Shown here: piece by piece, positions 18,022 to 26,647 of the stretch
How positions within the stretch are numbered: the stretch's first letter is position 1
How the letters are laid out: each line of letters starts with the position of its first letter
Origin: Lentibacillus juripiscarius JCM 12147
GTDB taxonomy: Bacteria; Bacillota; Bacilli; Bacillales_D; Amphibacillaceae
Assembly (NCBI GenBank): GCA_001311805.1
Contig: BBCA01000041.1
Coordinates: forward strand, 1 to 26,953
Length of the DNA stretch: 26,953 bases
Direction of reading: 5' to 3'
Notes under the pieces: model-generated
Told to the model about the DNA's origin: nothing
What the model saw: only the letters and a program-made list of their open reading frames with translations
Database searches by the model: none
Translations under genes and position numbers: made by a program

Positions 18022-18977
18022 GCTTATGATTGGTGCTGATATCGGCGGCACCTCTATCAAACTTGGCATCATCGATCAAACTGGTGCTATATGGAATAAA
18101 TGGTCTATCGATACAAATGCTGACAGTTCAGAGATCATTCCTGACTTATGGAATTCCATACAGGGAAAAATGGATACAATGAACCTGTCCAATACCGATA
18201 TTATGGGTATTGGTGCTGGTGCACCGGGATTTGTTGATAGTAAATTAGGTTATGTTTATCAGACCGTCAATATTGACTGGGAGAATGTAGAATTAGCCAA
18301 GGAACTGGAAGATTTATCCGGGCTGCCAGTTTATGTGGCAAACGACGCCAACCTGGCAGTGCTTGGTGAAAACTGGAAGGCGCCGGTGATCAGGCCAGAA
18401 ATTTGATGGCAGTCACACTTGGTACAGGTGTGGGCGGCGGAATTATTGCAAATGGCACTATTCTGGATGGAGAAAATGGAACGGCCGGGGAAATCGGGCA
18501 TATGACAGTTGATCCTGATGGCCATCGATGCAACTGCGGACGAAAGGATGTTTGGAAACCATCGCATCCGCCACTGGCATGGTCCGACAAGTGATGGAAA
18601 AAATGGATTTGAACGCTGAAAGCCCGCTGTCATCCCATTTTCAAAAGCATAAACAGGTAACCGCAAAGGATATTTTTGAGCTGGCTGAAACAGGTGATGA
18701 CCTCTGTAAAGAAATAATCAGGGAAACTGCTTCTGTTCTCGGGCTGTGTCTGGCGAATGCCGCCCTGACTGTTAATCCAGCCAAAATCATTATCGGCGGT
18801 GGTGTTGCCCAGGCAGGGGACCAATTCATTCGTTTAATTGATACGGCTTTTCGTCGATATGCGCTGGGAAGAATCAGTGACACCTGCATAATCAAAAAAG
18901 CCCGGCTCGGAAATGATGCAGGGATAATCGGTGCGGCATTTTTAGTGAAACAACAAACAGAAAAACTTACATTCTAG
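18014..18977 (+). CDS. glcK: Glucokinase GlcK, ROK family (two frameshifts)
   Basis: The cytosolic enzyme phosphorylates glucose with ATP. About 321 residues: N-terminal phosphate loop [12 protein letters not shown], the catalytic Asp in [12 protein letters not shown], the ROK signature [20 protein letters not shown] followed by the zinc site CNCGRKGC, and a second nucleotide region [12 protein letters not shown]. Frame breaks occur near 18380 (one G missing in NWKGAGDQ) and 18547 (one A missing in CGRKGCLE); the zinc cysteine pair is intact once repaired. It overlaps yqgQ by 8 bases. Confidence 0.92.
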
Positions 18978-19200
18978 TGCGTGTTTAAAAAAGAGGATAC
19001 AAATGAACTTTTTTGAGCGACCTGTTCTAGGGCTATATTTTTTTAGACTGTTTATATTTTCTATGAAACTTTTTGAATGAATATCCGTCTATTATAGACA
19101 AAGGGCACAAGTTTTAAAATTTTAGTTCCAGGAATGAAAGGTAACGAATACGAATAGGGAATAGAAGAGTGCAATATGTTGATTGCAGGGGGAAAATATA

Positions 19201-21117
19201 TGGACTTTAAACGTTTCCGAATACCATTATATATAATTGCCACGATATTGTTTGGCCTGAAAACCTATATCATTTACCGTTTTCCTTTCATATTGAATTG
19301 GAAAATAGCATGCAGGAGTTCATCCTGTTTATCAACCCTTTCATTTCGGCATTTCTTATTTTTGCCATCGCGGTATGGTTTAAAACCATACACGGCAAAT
19401 GAAGTTTCTGCGTTATACAGCATTGATCGGGACCATTATTGTCTATTTCAATCTTGTATTCTATCGTTCTTTTACCGACTTTATCACGATACCCCAGTTA
19501 TTCCAGGGGAGTAATATAGGCGACTTGGGCTCAAGCATCCTGACATTGATTGAAGTCTATGATGTGTTTTTCTTTTTGGATGTCGTGATTATCTGGTATT
19601 TAAGTAAGAAAAACGGGTGCCATGGCCGTCACATATCCAAAACGGGGGAAGGGTTTTTGCACTTGCTGTTTCTTTGATGCTGTTGGCAGGAAATTTCTTC
19701 CTGGCAGAAATGGACGCCCGCAGCTGTTCACCCGTGCTTTCGACCGGGAGTACCTTGTAAAAAATATTGGTTTGTTCAACTATCATATTTATGATCTTGC
19801 CGTACATTCTAAAGTAAAAACGCAACGTGTGTTTGCTGATGGCAATGAAATCCCTGAAATTAAGGAGTATGTGGAAGAAGAGGTGAAAAGTGACGAGGAA
19901 TCGCCGCTTAAAGGAATTGCGGAAGACCGGAACGTCATTTTCATTTCTGCAGAATCCATCCAAAGTTTTGTCATCAATAATAAAGTAAACGGTCAGGTGA
20001 TCACACCGTTTTTAAACAGTCTAGTGAATGATGAGAGTACGTTTTATTTTGAAAACTTTTACCATCAGACATTACAGGGAAAAACTTCTGATTCAGAGTT
20101 TCTAGTGGAGAATTCTTTATATCCGCTGTCAAGAGGTGCTGTATTCTTTACGCACGGTCAAAATGAGTACCACGGACTTTCAGAGATGCTGAACAATCAA
20201 GGATATTTCACTTCTGTTCTTCATGCCAACAATAAAAGCTTCTGGAACCGGGATCAGATGTATGACAGTCTCGAAGTTGACCATTTCTATGGAGAAGAAG
20301 CATATGAGGTAACAGAGGAAAATTCGATTGGCTGGGGGCTGAAGGATAAGCCGTTCTTTGAGCAGTCGATGAAATATCTGCAAACAATGGAGCAGCCATT
20401 TTATTCAAAGTTTATTACGCTGACAAACCACTTTCCATTTCATTTGGATAAAGAGGACCGGTCTATTGAAAAATATGATTCCAGCTCCAATACACTGAAT
20501 AACTTTTTTCCGGCTGTCCGGTACATGGATGAAGCTATTGAGGAATTTTTCGGCCAGTTGAAACAGTCCGGCCTGTACAAAGACTCAATCATTGTCATTA
20601 TGGGTGACCACTATGGTATTAGTGAAAATCACAATAAAGCGATGAGCCGTTATCTAGGCAAAGATGAAATAACACCGTATGATCATGTTCAGCTTCAGCG
20701 TGTGCCAATGTTTATTCACATTCCTGGCTATGAGGACGGCAAAGTAATATCAGAAGTAACAGGCCAAATTGATGTAAAACCGACGTTATTGCATCTCTTG
20801 GGCATATCGACAGAAAACGATATCCAATTTGGCAACGATATGTTCATTGATGACCGAAAAGGGTATATCGCACTTAGAAATGGGGATTTTATCAGCGATA
20901 AGTACATTTCAACAGGCGGAATTTGCTACAACCGTAAAACTGGCGAACCTGTAGAAACGGATGAGGAGACCGATACTGGTGTACAGGATGAAACGGAAAC
21001 GGCCAATCCTTGCACACCGATTAAGAAGAAGTTGAAAAAGAGTTAGGATTGTCCGACAGTATTATCTATGGGGATTTGTTCCGTTTCGTTGACTTCTCAA
21101 ACAGTAAAAACGAATAG
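19201..21117 (+). CDS. yqgS: LtaS-type lipoteichoic acid synthase/sulfatase family protein (several frameshifts)
   Basis: Members of this family transfer glycerol phosphate to build lipoteichoic acid; the extracellular domain is a sulfatase-like fold bound to Mn. The rebuilt protein is about 638 residues, matching LtaS: five N-terminal membrane helices to about 19720, then the catalytic domain with ISAESIQSFV (metal Glu), GKTSDSEF (Thr nucleophile) and IVIMGDHYGI (Asp-His metal site). Breaks near 19285, 19390, 19610, 19648, 19710 and 21005. The last one matters: the apparent stop at 21046 is false, and the family C-terminus continues as LGLSDSIIYGDLFRFVDF to TAG 21117. ATG 19201 follows AGGGGG. 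Whether it is the main LtaS or the YqgS paralogue is judged from position only. Confidence 0.88.
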
Positions 21118-21121
21118 GCAG

Positions 21122-21161
21122 ATAAAAAAGCTGATCCGTTTATTAGCGGATCAGCTTTCAC
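21122..21161. terminator. Bidirectional terminator between yqgS and yqgW
   Basis: The 12-bp stem AAAGCTGATCCG with CGGATCAGCTTT is flanked by A on the left, which gives a strong T tail on the minus strand, and by a weak TTTC tail on the plus strand. It can serve both convergent genes. Confidence 0.82.
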
Positions 21162-21220
21162 TATTGCTTTCCTCATGAAGCGAAATGAGTGAAATAAACA
21201 ATGAACTGACATGTTCTTTT

Positions 21221-21388
21221 TTATATAATACCTAATTCAGTTATAATCGTTCCAATGGAGAAAAAGCCAAAGACTAATACAGCCACTGCTGAAAAACCGA
21301 GGGCAAATAAGTTTTTAATCCGTAACTGCCGTACTACGGATACGATTGCCAATAATGTAACAAGCAAAAACATAACTGCTAAGACCAT
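21221..21388 (-). CDS. yqgW: YqgW-like small membrane protein (DUF2759)
   Basis: This 55-residue ORF is too short for a common length cut-off. It starts at ATG 21388 after AAGGAGGA and has two hydrophobic helices separated by a basic turn (SVVRQLRIKNLF), with GFFSIGTI in the second. Size, topology and position next to yqgX fit the YqgW/DUF2759 family of unknown function. It is divergent from yqgX and ends about 60 bases from the bidirectional terminator. Confidence 0.75.
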   Translation of the reverse strand: MVLAVMFLLVTLLAIVSVVRQLRIKNLFALGFSAVAVLVFGFFSIGTIITELGII

Positions 21389-21542
21389 TTGTAATACATC
21401 CTCCTTGTCAATGAAAACAATATAAAGCTTATCTGTATTATTATGTACCCAACTGTTTCCTATACTTATTTTATAGTATAAAATGAGTTTTGTCGAGGTA
21501 AATCCATTTTAATTATTTAATAAATGTGAAGGAGGTAAAGCA

Positions 21543-22166
21543 GTGAAAGTAAATAGTATTCCAGCAGGTCCGCTGGGCACAAACTGTTATATTGTAAGCA
21601 ATGGCACGGATGCGCTTATCGTTGATCCAGGAGGCGACTCTGAGAACATCATTGACTTTTTGGCTGACGAAGGAGTGACACCTAACGCAATACTCCTGAC
21701 CCATGCTCATTTTGATCATATTGGAGGTGTCAGTCATTTACGCTCATACTACGGGATTGACGTCTATCTTCACGCAAACGAACAAGCCTGGCTGGAAAAC
21801 CCGGAATGGAATGGTTCTTCTTTATTTATAGGAAGCGAGATCAAAACGGCGGAGGCAGAGCATCTGCTGAATCCCGGCAGCCTGCAAATAGGATCATTTT
21901 CATTTGATGTCATGCATACTCCCGGCCACTCACCCGGAAGTGTAAGTTTCCTGTTTCATGATGAGCATTTCGTCATAAGTGGGGATGTATTATTTAATGG
22001 AGGGGTCGGCCGAACCGATCTGCCCGGTGGGGATATCCAGCAGCTGGAACAGAGTATACGTGAGTCTCTTTATCAGCTGCCTGACTCCTATCTGGTTTAT
22101 CCCGGTCATGGCCCGGAAACAACGATTGGGCAGGAGAAACAGAAAAATCCTTTCTTTACGGCTTAG
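21543..22166 (+). CDS. yqgX: Metallo-beta-lactamase-fold hydrolase, glyoxalase II-like YqgX
   Basis: This cytosolic hydrolase of 207 residues is uninterrupted. The dinuclear zinc site is complete: THAHFDHIGG, HTPGHSPGS, SGDVLF and the final YPGHGP. PAGPLGTNCYIV is the usual start of this branch. Family members hydrolyse thiol esters; Bacillus YqgX is linked to methylglyoxal/bacillithiol detoxification, but the substrate here is inferred. The GTG start 21543 follows GAAGGAGG by a good distance, and a terminator follows. Confidence 0.93.
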   Translation: MKVNSIPAGPLGTNCYIVSNGTDALIVDPGGDSENIIDFLADEGVTPNAILLTHAHFDHIGGVSHLRSYYGIDVYLHANEQAWLENPEWNGSSLFIGSEIKTAEAEHLLNPGSLQIGSFSFDVMHTPGHSPGSVSFLFHDEHFVISGDVLFNGGVGRTDLPGGDIQQLEQSIRESLYQLPDSYLVYPGHGPETTIGQEKQKNPFFTA

Positions 22167-22215
22167 CCATGCAACGTGCTGTTAACATGGATGGGGAATA
22201 CGGGTGCCTGAACAG

Positions 22216-22250
22216 AAAAATGCCAGCCATCGATTATGGCTGGCATTTTT
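22216..22250 (+). terminator. Rho-independent terminator after yqgX
   Basis: The stem ATGCCAGCCAT with ATGGCTGGCAT (11 bp, five-base loop) is followed by TTTTT. Confidence 0.92.
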
Positions 22251-22355
22251 AGGGGGGATGTGCTCTGCTCTTTTGTTGGTTAGGGATAAAAGTTAAGCTA
22301 CTTATTTAGTATAAGTGCAATTAAACAACATGTCAATAGTGAAAAACGGCAAAAT

Positions 22356-22395
22356 GAAAAACCCTGACCGCAATTTGTATGCCGGCAGGGTTTTC
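22356..22395 (-). terminator. Terminator of yqgY on the minus strand
   Basis: On the minus strand AAAACCCTG plus CCGGC-type pairing folds with CGG and CAGGGTTTT, with one mismatch position in the stem, followed by TTTTCATTTT. It lies 20 bases after the yqgY stop. Confidence 0.7.
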
Positions 22396-22415
22396 ATTCA
22401 GTAACCAGGGTCGAC

Positions 22416-22658
22416 TTAATGACCGAATCCTGGCACTAATATAAATTCTGAATACCATGTGAAACCGATAAAAAATAATGTGCAATAAGCTCCGAACAAG
22501 TACATATACATACGCTCAGATAATTTCAGATAGCTTACTGTCAGGAAAAATGCCGTTTGGACAAGGAATAGTACGGCTGTCTTATTCATATCTCCAATAT
22601 AAAACATGACAGTAAATATACCTGTCCAAAAGGCAAGGACACGAAACATCCTATCCAT
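22416..22658 (-). CDS. yqgY: YqgY family membrane protein (DUF2626)
   Basis: This 80-residue protein starts MDRMFRVLAFWTGIFTVMFY and contains SYLKLSERMYMYLFGAYC and a C-terminal PGFGH, which match YqgY/DUF2626 closely from memory. Three membrane helices are predicted. The function of the family is unknown; it is widespread in spore-forming Bacillaceae. The gene is intact, with its start after GGAGGA. Confidence 0.88.
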   Translation of the reverse strand: MDRMFRVLAFWTGIFTVMFYIGDMNKTAVLFLVQTAFFLTVSYLKLSERMYMYLFGAYCTLFFIGFTWYSEFILVPGFGH

Positions 22659-22731
22659 GTTTTCCTCCTCCTTTATGTAACCATATCAAGGCTATTATAA
22701 ACGACGAATGACATAATGTAAATGAATCATG

Positions 22732-23428
22732 CTAAACAGCTGAAAGTTTTGCCAGATAGGTACAATTTTCACATCCATGAAACATGTTTTCTGTTTCCAC
22801 TAATTCGATTTCATCAAATAACGCTTCAAACATTCCTTTCAGAAAAGAATGATGCATCCGGCATACCATGGTCCGATTCGATGAGGCTACTTCTTTAAAT
22901 GGGCAATTGTTAATGGTGAATGTAATATTATTCTGTTCTTTATTATAGTGAAAATCAGGATACATACCGAGCATATTCCCAGCGTCTTCCAGTATGTGCA
23001 GTTTTTGCTCCATCGTAAGTTCAGCGGGTATGGTTGTCTGCTGCTGGCTGCTGATAATATTTGTCCCATATTTTTCCCTGTTTTGTACAGTGCTTCCCGT
23101 CCTGCTTCGCCTAATTCAGCAAATGACTCGATGGCGATGGACGAAAGCAGTTTATAATCCCGATACGGGAAGTTCAGTTCGATTACTTTATCCGAAAGTG
23201 AAAAGCGCCTGCTTGGCCGGCCACCTTTTCCGGTTTTTCGGAATAGGATTCCACCATTCGGACATCCTCAAGTTTGGATAAGTGAAGCCTGGCCACATTT
23301 GCGTGGATGCCGAATATGTCCGCCACTTCAGCCGCACTCACGTCCCTATGGTGCTGAACCATATACTGATAAATATTAAACCTGGTCGGATCGCTCATGA
23401 CATTTGTTACTTTCAGTGTTTGTTCCAC
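22732..23428 (-). CDS. HTH transcriptional regulator with C-terminal cysteine site, SufR/COG2345-like (two frameshifts)
   Basis: About 231 residues can be rebuilt. The N-terminal winged-helix domain has VMSDPTRFNIYQYMV and AAEVADIFGIHANVARLHLS, then a linker with KPEKVAGQAGAFHF and ELNFPYRDYKLL. The C-terminal domain has four cysteines, in NCPFKEV, MVCRMHH and HGCENCTYL, arranged like the cluster-binding region of SufR-type regulators. It may sense iron-sulfur or metal status; the target genes are unknown. GTG 23428 is preceded by GAGGTGG. Frame breaks lie near 23200 and 23050. It lies 180 bases downstream of comGG on the same strand. Confidence 0.75.
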
Positions 23429-23608
23429 TGAAACCACCTCACTATGTTTATTACTTTTATTATAGTAAAAAACATTGGAGAAGAGAGTGCAGTGGAACAT
23501 TTGTTGAAAATAGTACACAAGTTTAGGTTTACGCAAAAAAGAATTTATTCATCTGTCAGCTCGAGCTGGTTTTGATGCTATGAGCGGCTCCAGTGTCTGT
23601 TTGGACGG

Positions 23609-23917
23609 TTAAATATAGATTGTATTTTTCTTTGTTTGTTTGGTATAGCGGATATCAACATCTCCATATGGAAAATGATATATTGTTGAAGCTGGTAAAT
23701 CCATGCCGCTTGCCAGTTCATCTTTGAAGCGTGTTCGTCCCATTTGCAGTAATGTTTCTATTTTTAGCTGTTCCGTGTGATTCTGGGCAATGTGGATTTC
23801 ATCACGATAGGAGTGAACATTGGCGTGATGACGATGAACGATATGGCTATAAAAAAAAAGGACGTAGGGAAGAATAAACCCATTTTGATTATTGGTATAT
23901 GCTAATATCTGTTTCAT
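23609..23917 (-). CDS. comGG: Competence pseudopilin-complex protein ComGG (compensating frameshifts)
   Basis: This is the last gene of the comG operon. ATG 23917 lies inside the end of comGF (29-bp overlap). The N-terminus NNQNGFILPYVLFF fits the ComGG type, in which the helix follows an atypical processing site. The open frame reads a polar stretch (YSHIVHRHHANV) where a membrane helix belongs; in the next frame the same DNA encodes FFIAISFIVIT, a proper helix. I infer one shift in the T run near 23850 and a second near 23815 that returns to frame before HSYRDEIHIAQNH. The product is about 102 residues. Confidence 0.75.
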   Translation of the reverse strand: MKQILAYTNNQNGFILPYVLFFYSHIVHRHHANVHSYRDEIHIAQNHTEQLKIETLLQMGRTRFKDELASGMDLPASTIYHFPYGDVDIRYTKQTKKNTIYI

Positions 23918-24305
23918 ATTGCTCACCATCTGTCATTGTAATCGAAACGTGCACACCGTGCGGAACAGAAGTGAAACGAACATCCCGCACGTGTTGGAGA
24001 TAAACCTCAAACCCTTTGCCGTCCACGTTTCGGATAATCCTGTTCCCGTTTCTTTTAATTGAAGCAGTTGTACCATCCTGCTGCAGGAGTGCTAATGTTG
24101 ACGGTTCAATTGTTACTTCGGTAGACCTGATTACCTCGTCACGCAAAAAGTAAAAAAACTGCTGTCCCGCTAATTGATCATAGTTTGATGTGAAATCGGT
24201 GCCTTTAACGAGATATCCGATAAATGGAAGTGTCATTAACAGGATGCTGATAGTCAGAAGTGATTCTATAAACGTAAATCCATTTTTATTTGTCCGGGTA
24301 GCCAT
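23889..24305 (-). CDS. comGF: Competence pseudopilin-like protein ComGF
   Basis: This protein of about 138 residues supports assembly of the competence pseudopilus for DNA uptake. ATG 24305 gives a short basic leader and the prepilin-type site NKNG-FTFIE followed by the helix SLLTISILLMTLPFIGYLV, then a soluble domain with GQQFFYFLRDEV. It overlaps comGE by about 40 bases, as comG genes commonly do. The gene is intact. Confidence 0.85.
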   Translation of the reverse strand: MATRTNKNGFTFIESLLTISILLMTLPFIGYLVKGTDFTSNYDQLAGQQFFYFLRDEVIRSTEVTIEPSTLALLQQDGTTASIKRNGNRIIRNVDGKGFEVYLQHVRDVRFTSVPHGVHVSITMTDGEQYETDISIYQ

Positions 24306-24628
24306 ATAAACAAATTTACTTTCTCTTTTCGGGCATTTGTCCATGTCACACATCCTTTCATGAGCTCTTCCTCTGTAGTGAAGGAAAAGGTCGCTTCTGC
24401 TCCGTTTATTTTCTTCATATAATCATTGGGGAGGAGGGGGTGCTTATTATCCCATAAATAGGACTGCAGCTCCCTGTGCAATTCTTTCACAATATGGTGC
24501 TTTTGCTCCAGGACCATCCGTTCATTCATTAACAGATTTGCAGCAGGGATGAGTGTTGCCACCACCATCAAAAGCAGACTGGCTGCAACAATGGTTTCAA
24601 TCAGTGTGAAACCCTTATTGTTTGTCAA
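24266..24628 (-). CDS. comGE: Competence minor pseudopilin ComGE
   Basis: This protein of about 120 residues starts at TTG 24628, behind a G-rich binding site, with leader NNKG-FTLIETIVAASLLLMVVATLIPAA, a standard prepilin cleavage site and helix. A helical soluble region follows (MVLEQKHHIVKELHRELQS). It is translated inside the operon and overlaps the end of comGD by 14 bases. It is intact, although the start codon is rare. Confidence 0.83.
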   Translation of the reverse strand: MTNNKGFTLIETIVAASLLLMVVATLIPAANLLMNERMVLEQKHHIVKELHRELQSYLWDNKHPLLPNDYMKKINGAEATFSFTTEEELMKGCVTWTNARKEKVNLFIWLPGQIKMDLRL

Positions 24629-25036
24629 TATAACACCGCCCCTTTCCCAATGGGCATACAATATTATAGGTACTGGAGGCCGTTTGAATGGAAAATGTTC
24701 CAGGGCTTATGATGGTTCCTTTGTGATTGAATGAAATCTTTGGCAATGTCCGTTTATCAATTTCCCATCCTTCAGGTACGCTACGTTCCAAGATGGTGAA
24801 AAACCTTTTTGATTTGGTAATGACCGTCATTCGGAAATGTCAGCCAGTAGCCCGCTTTGGAGTTATAAGAAAGACTTTGTGTGTAAAGCAAATCCATCTC
24901 CAGTGTTTCAAAAAATTGCTTCTCTGTTTTTCTCCAGTAAGGATAGTTGGACCGGAACTGTCAAAAGAATCAGAACGGACCATATGGAAAGAACCAGCAG
25001 CATCTCAACCAATGTGAATCCATTCTTATGGGGCAT
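24615..25036 (-). CDS. comGD: Competence minor pseudopilin ComGD (two frameshifts)
   Basis: The start ATG 25036 overlaps the comGC end by 11 bases. The leader is HKNG-FTLVEMLLVLSIWSVLILL, a prepilin peptidase site plus membrane helix. The body continues in other frames as FFETLEMDLLYTQSLSYNSK and KRFFTILERSVPEGWEIDK, so shifts near 24935 and 24815 are needed. The rebuilt length of about 140 residues fits ComGD. Confidence 0.85.
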
Positions 25037-25341
25037 CGCCGCTGGAGACCTTGCCTTCCTCATCGATGGTTAAACTTGTCTTGCCATCCGGGCATGTGGT
25101 TTGGTCCTCGGTAATGTACTCAGCAGTTTTCAGTATTTCGATAGTACCTGGATAGCTGTTTTTTCAATATAGTACGCATCCGCTTGGGCTTGGACAACAC
25201 TCACCAGTGCCTCGCACCCTTTCTCGTTAACCTCTTTACTTTTTTACCTAAATTCGGTATAAGCAGCATAACCAGTACCGATATGATCATCAGTACGATA
25301 AGCATTTCAATTAATGTGAAGCCGCGTTGATTTTTAAACAT
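25026..25341 (-). CDS. comGC: Major competence pseudopilin ComGC (two frameshifts)
   Basis: ComGC is the main subunit of the competence pseudopilus. ATG 25341 follows AAAAAGGAG. The leader is KNQRG-FTLIEMLIVLMIISVLVMLLIPNL, a perfect prepilin signature, then CEALVSVVQAQADAYY and DQTTCPDGKTS with the two conserved cysteines that form a disulfide. The product has about 105 residues. Frame breaks near 25240 and 25165 are each repaired by one A in an A run. It is the first intact-looking gene after the damaged comGA region. Confidence 0.9.
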
Positions 25342-25529
25342 TGATTGCAACTCCTTTTTCTAAATTGTATTGATGATGGATATTTGATTATCATCATCGG
25401 TAAATTTGCCATCAGGCTTGTAATGTAGACCCTCTTGATAATTCAGCAACCATTAGTGAGGCGTAGTACGTAAGAATTAGTTGCTTTTTGTTCGGACATA
25501 TTGACTAAAATTTCTTTATGGATATGCCA
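25342..25529 (-). pseudogene. Region where comGA end and comGB are expected; possible comGB fragments
   Basis: The comG order is comGA-comGB-comGC, yet only about 190 bases separate recognisable comGA from comGC. In shifted frames the minus strand reads KQLILTYYASLMVAELSRGSTLQA-like text (N-terminal ComGB style: a Leu-rich helix ending in a Gly-Ser/Thr-Leu turn) and VYITSLMANLPMM near the comGC start (C-terminal ComGB style). These matches are weak. Most of ComGB, normally over 300 residues, is not here. Confidence 0.4.
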
Positions 25530-26099
25530 GTCATCAATAAAAACTGATGTGAGAAGCGACTTAACCCGTGATATGTTATTATTATCTTTTTCATTCGGAT
25601 TTTTCAGAGTGATCGTTTGATAGGATTTTTCTGCAGAATTGTTTGCAGCAACGCGTATAAAATTATGGTTTTTCACCGCGGTCGGTTCTTTAAACAGAAT
25701 AATTCCGCTGCGGTTTGTGATCCATTCCTTCAGTTTTTAGCATGTTGGGAAAAAGAAAAAGCTTATCAAGGGTAAGGTTATTTTCCTGCGGTAGGATTCG
25801 GATGGCAAGTCTTTCCGTATGGTTGACAGGGAGTGTGGATAACGCAATGCATAATGATCGTTAAGGTGCACATAGATAATTGTTCCAGTTTGCGGTTTTC
25901 GAATTTCACCTATATCCATTCTTGACGTAAACTTACAGTAAGTTAGCAGTAATTGGTATTGTTTAATGGGAATTGTCTAGTGAAGGATTTTTTCCAAGTA
26001 CACGAAAGTAGATGTCTGCCTGATTTGGAAAAGGGTAGGAGTGAATATCCGAAGCACATATTGCAGAGGATGTTCTGAGATTTTGGAAGCTGTGTCCAA
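25530..26099 (-). pseudogene. comGA: Truncated, decayed comGA (competence traffic ATPase)
   Basis: ComGA is the ATPase that drives pseudopilus assembly. The probable start is TTG 26099 behind GGAGGTG. ComGA text appears in shifting frames: ASDIHSYPF and ADIYFRVLG, then MDIGEIRKPQTG, LPVNHTERLAIRILPQEN with LDKLFLFP, IILF, and SYQTITLKNPNEK. In the family, IILF is followed by the Walker A motif TGPTGSGKTTTLY and the later motif is ITLEDP. Here the Walker A region reads as a scrambled EPTAVKNHNF in frame and EDP reads KNP. The C-terminal half, with the Walker B and His boxes, is absent. About six shifts in 570 bases plus altered key residues argue for a dead gene or a very poor sequence. Confidence 0.78.
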
Positions 26100-26202
26100 A
26101 GAAAATTTCACCTCCTTTATTAGACTAAATTCGACACGCTTTGCTAAACTCCTTCTTTTTTATGAAATATTTTATAAAATTTTTAAGGCAGGCAAGCTAG
26201 CC

Positions 26203-26500
26203 GTCTATCAGTCAGCACCTGCAAGCTCCCGGCGTTGTTCCTTGTTGTCGCAAGTGTAGGAATGGTGAACACAACAAGTTTTTCTTTAGGAATGCAACGT
26301 CAAGACAATATGGCGGGAAGTGCGTCGCTTTTCTTGGCATCCTTCCATTTGCTGGATGTGGCCTTGTTTCTCCACTTGTTGGAATTGCTGGCGATCATAC
26401 AGCTGTTCCGGTGTCGTATGAAATTCCTTTTCTACAATTGCCTTTTGGGAATATCTCTCAAACAAACCATTTTACATTATACGTATACGGGTATATAGTA
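26203..26500 (+). pseudogene. C-terminal remnant of a Bcr/CflA-type drug-resistance MFS transporter
   Basis: In frame from about 26229 the sequence reads ALFLVVASVGMVNTTSFSLG and MQRQDNMAGSAS, then after a shift near 26325 FLGILPFAGCGLVSPLVG and IAGDHTAVPV. This is the last two or three helices of the Bcr/CflA family, including the typical STTSFSLAMQ and AGSASA...GIAG-HTAVPM signatures from memory. The N-terminal three quarters and a start codon are missing. Beyond HTAVP the family match is lost. It lies back to back with comGA. Confidence 0.7.
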
Positions 26501-26640
26501 AGAGTGTCATTAATATGGGGACTGATAGGTGGGAATTGATGCCTTCATTCCAGCAGTATCTACGTCACGTTACTGCAATCACGAATATCATCTAAGAGGA
26601 AGCATGACAAAACACTTTCCCGTAAAATTCAAGGGAGATA
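26500..26640. other. Intergenic stretch without recognisable gene
   Basis: This stretch holds no credible ORF, tRNA or terminator. I looked for a SAM (S-box) or T-box leader, as expected before a methionine gene, and saw none of their conserved segments. Confidence 0.5.
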
Positions 26641-26647
26641 AATTATC

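Noticed and set aside
25443..25676. 77-residue reverse ORF as a new small protein
   Set aside because: Its first part is comGA sequence in a shifted frame (SYQTITL... and preceding IILF), so it is a remnant, not a separate gene.
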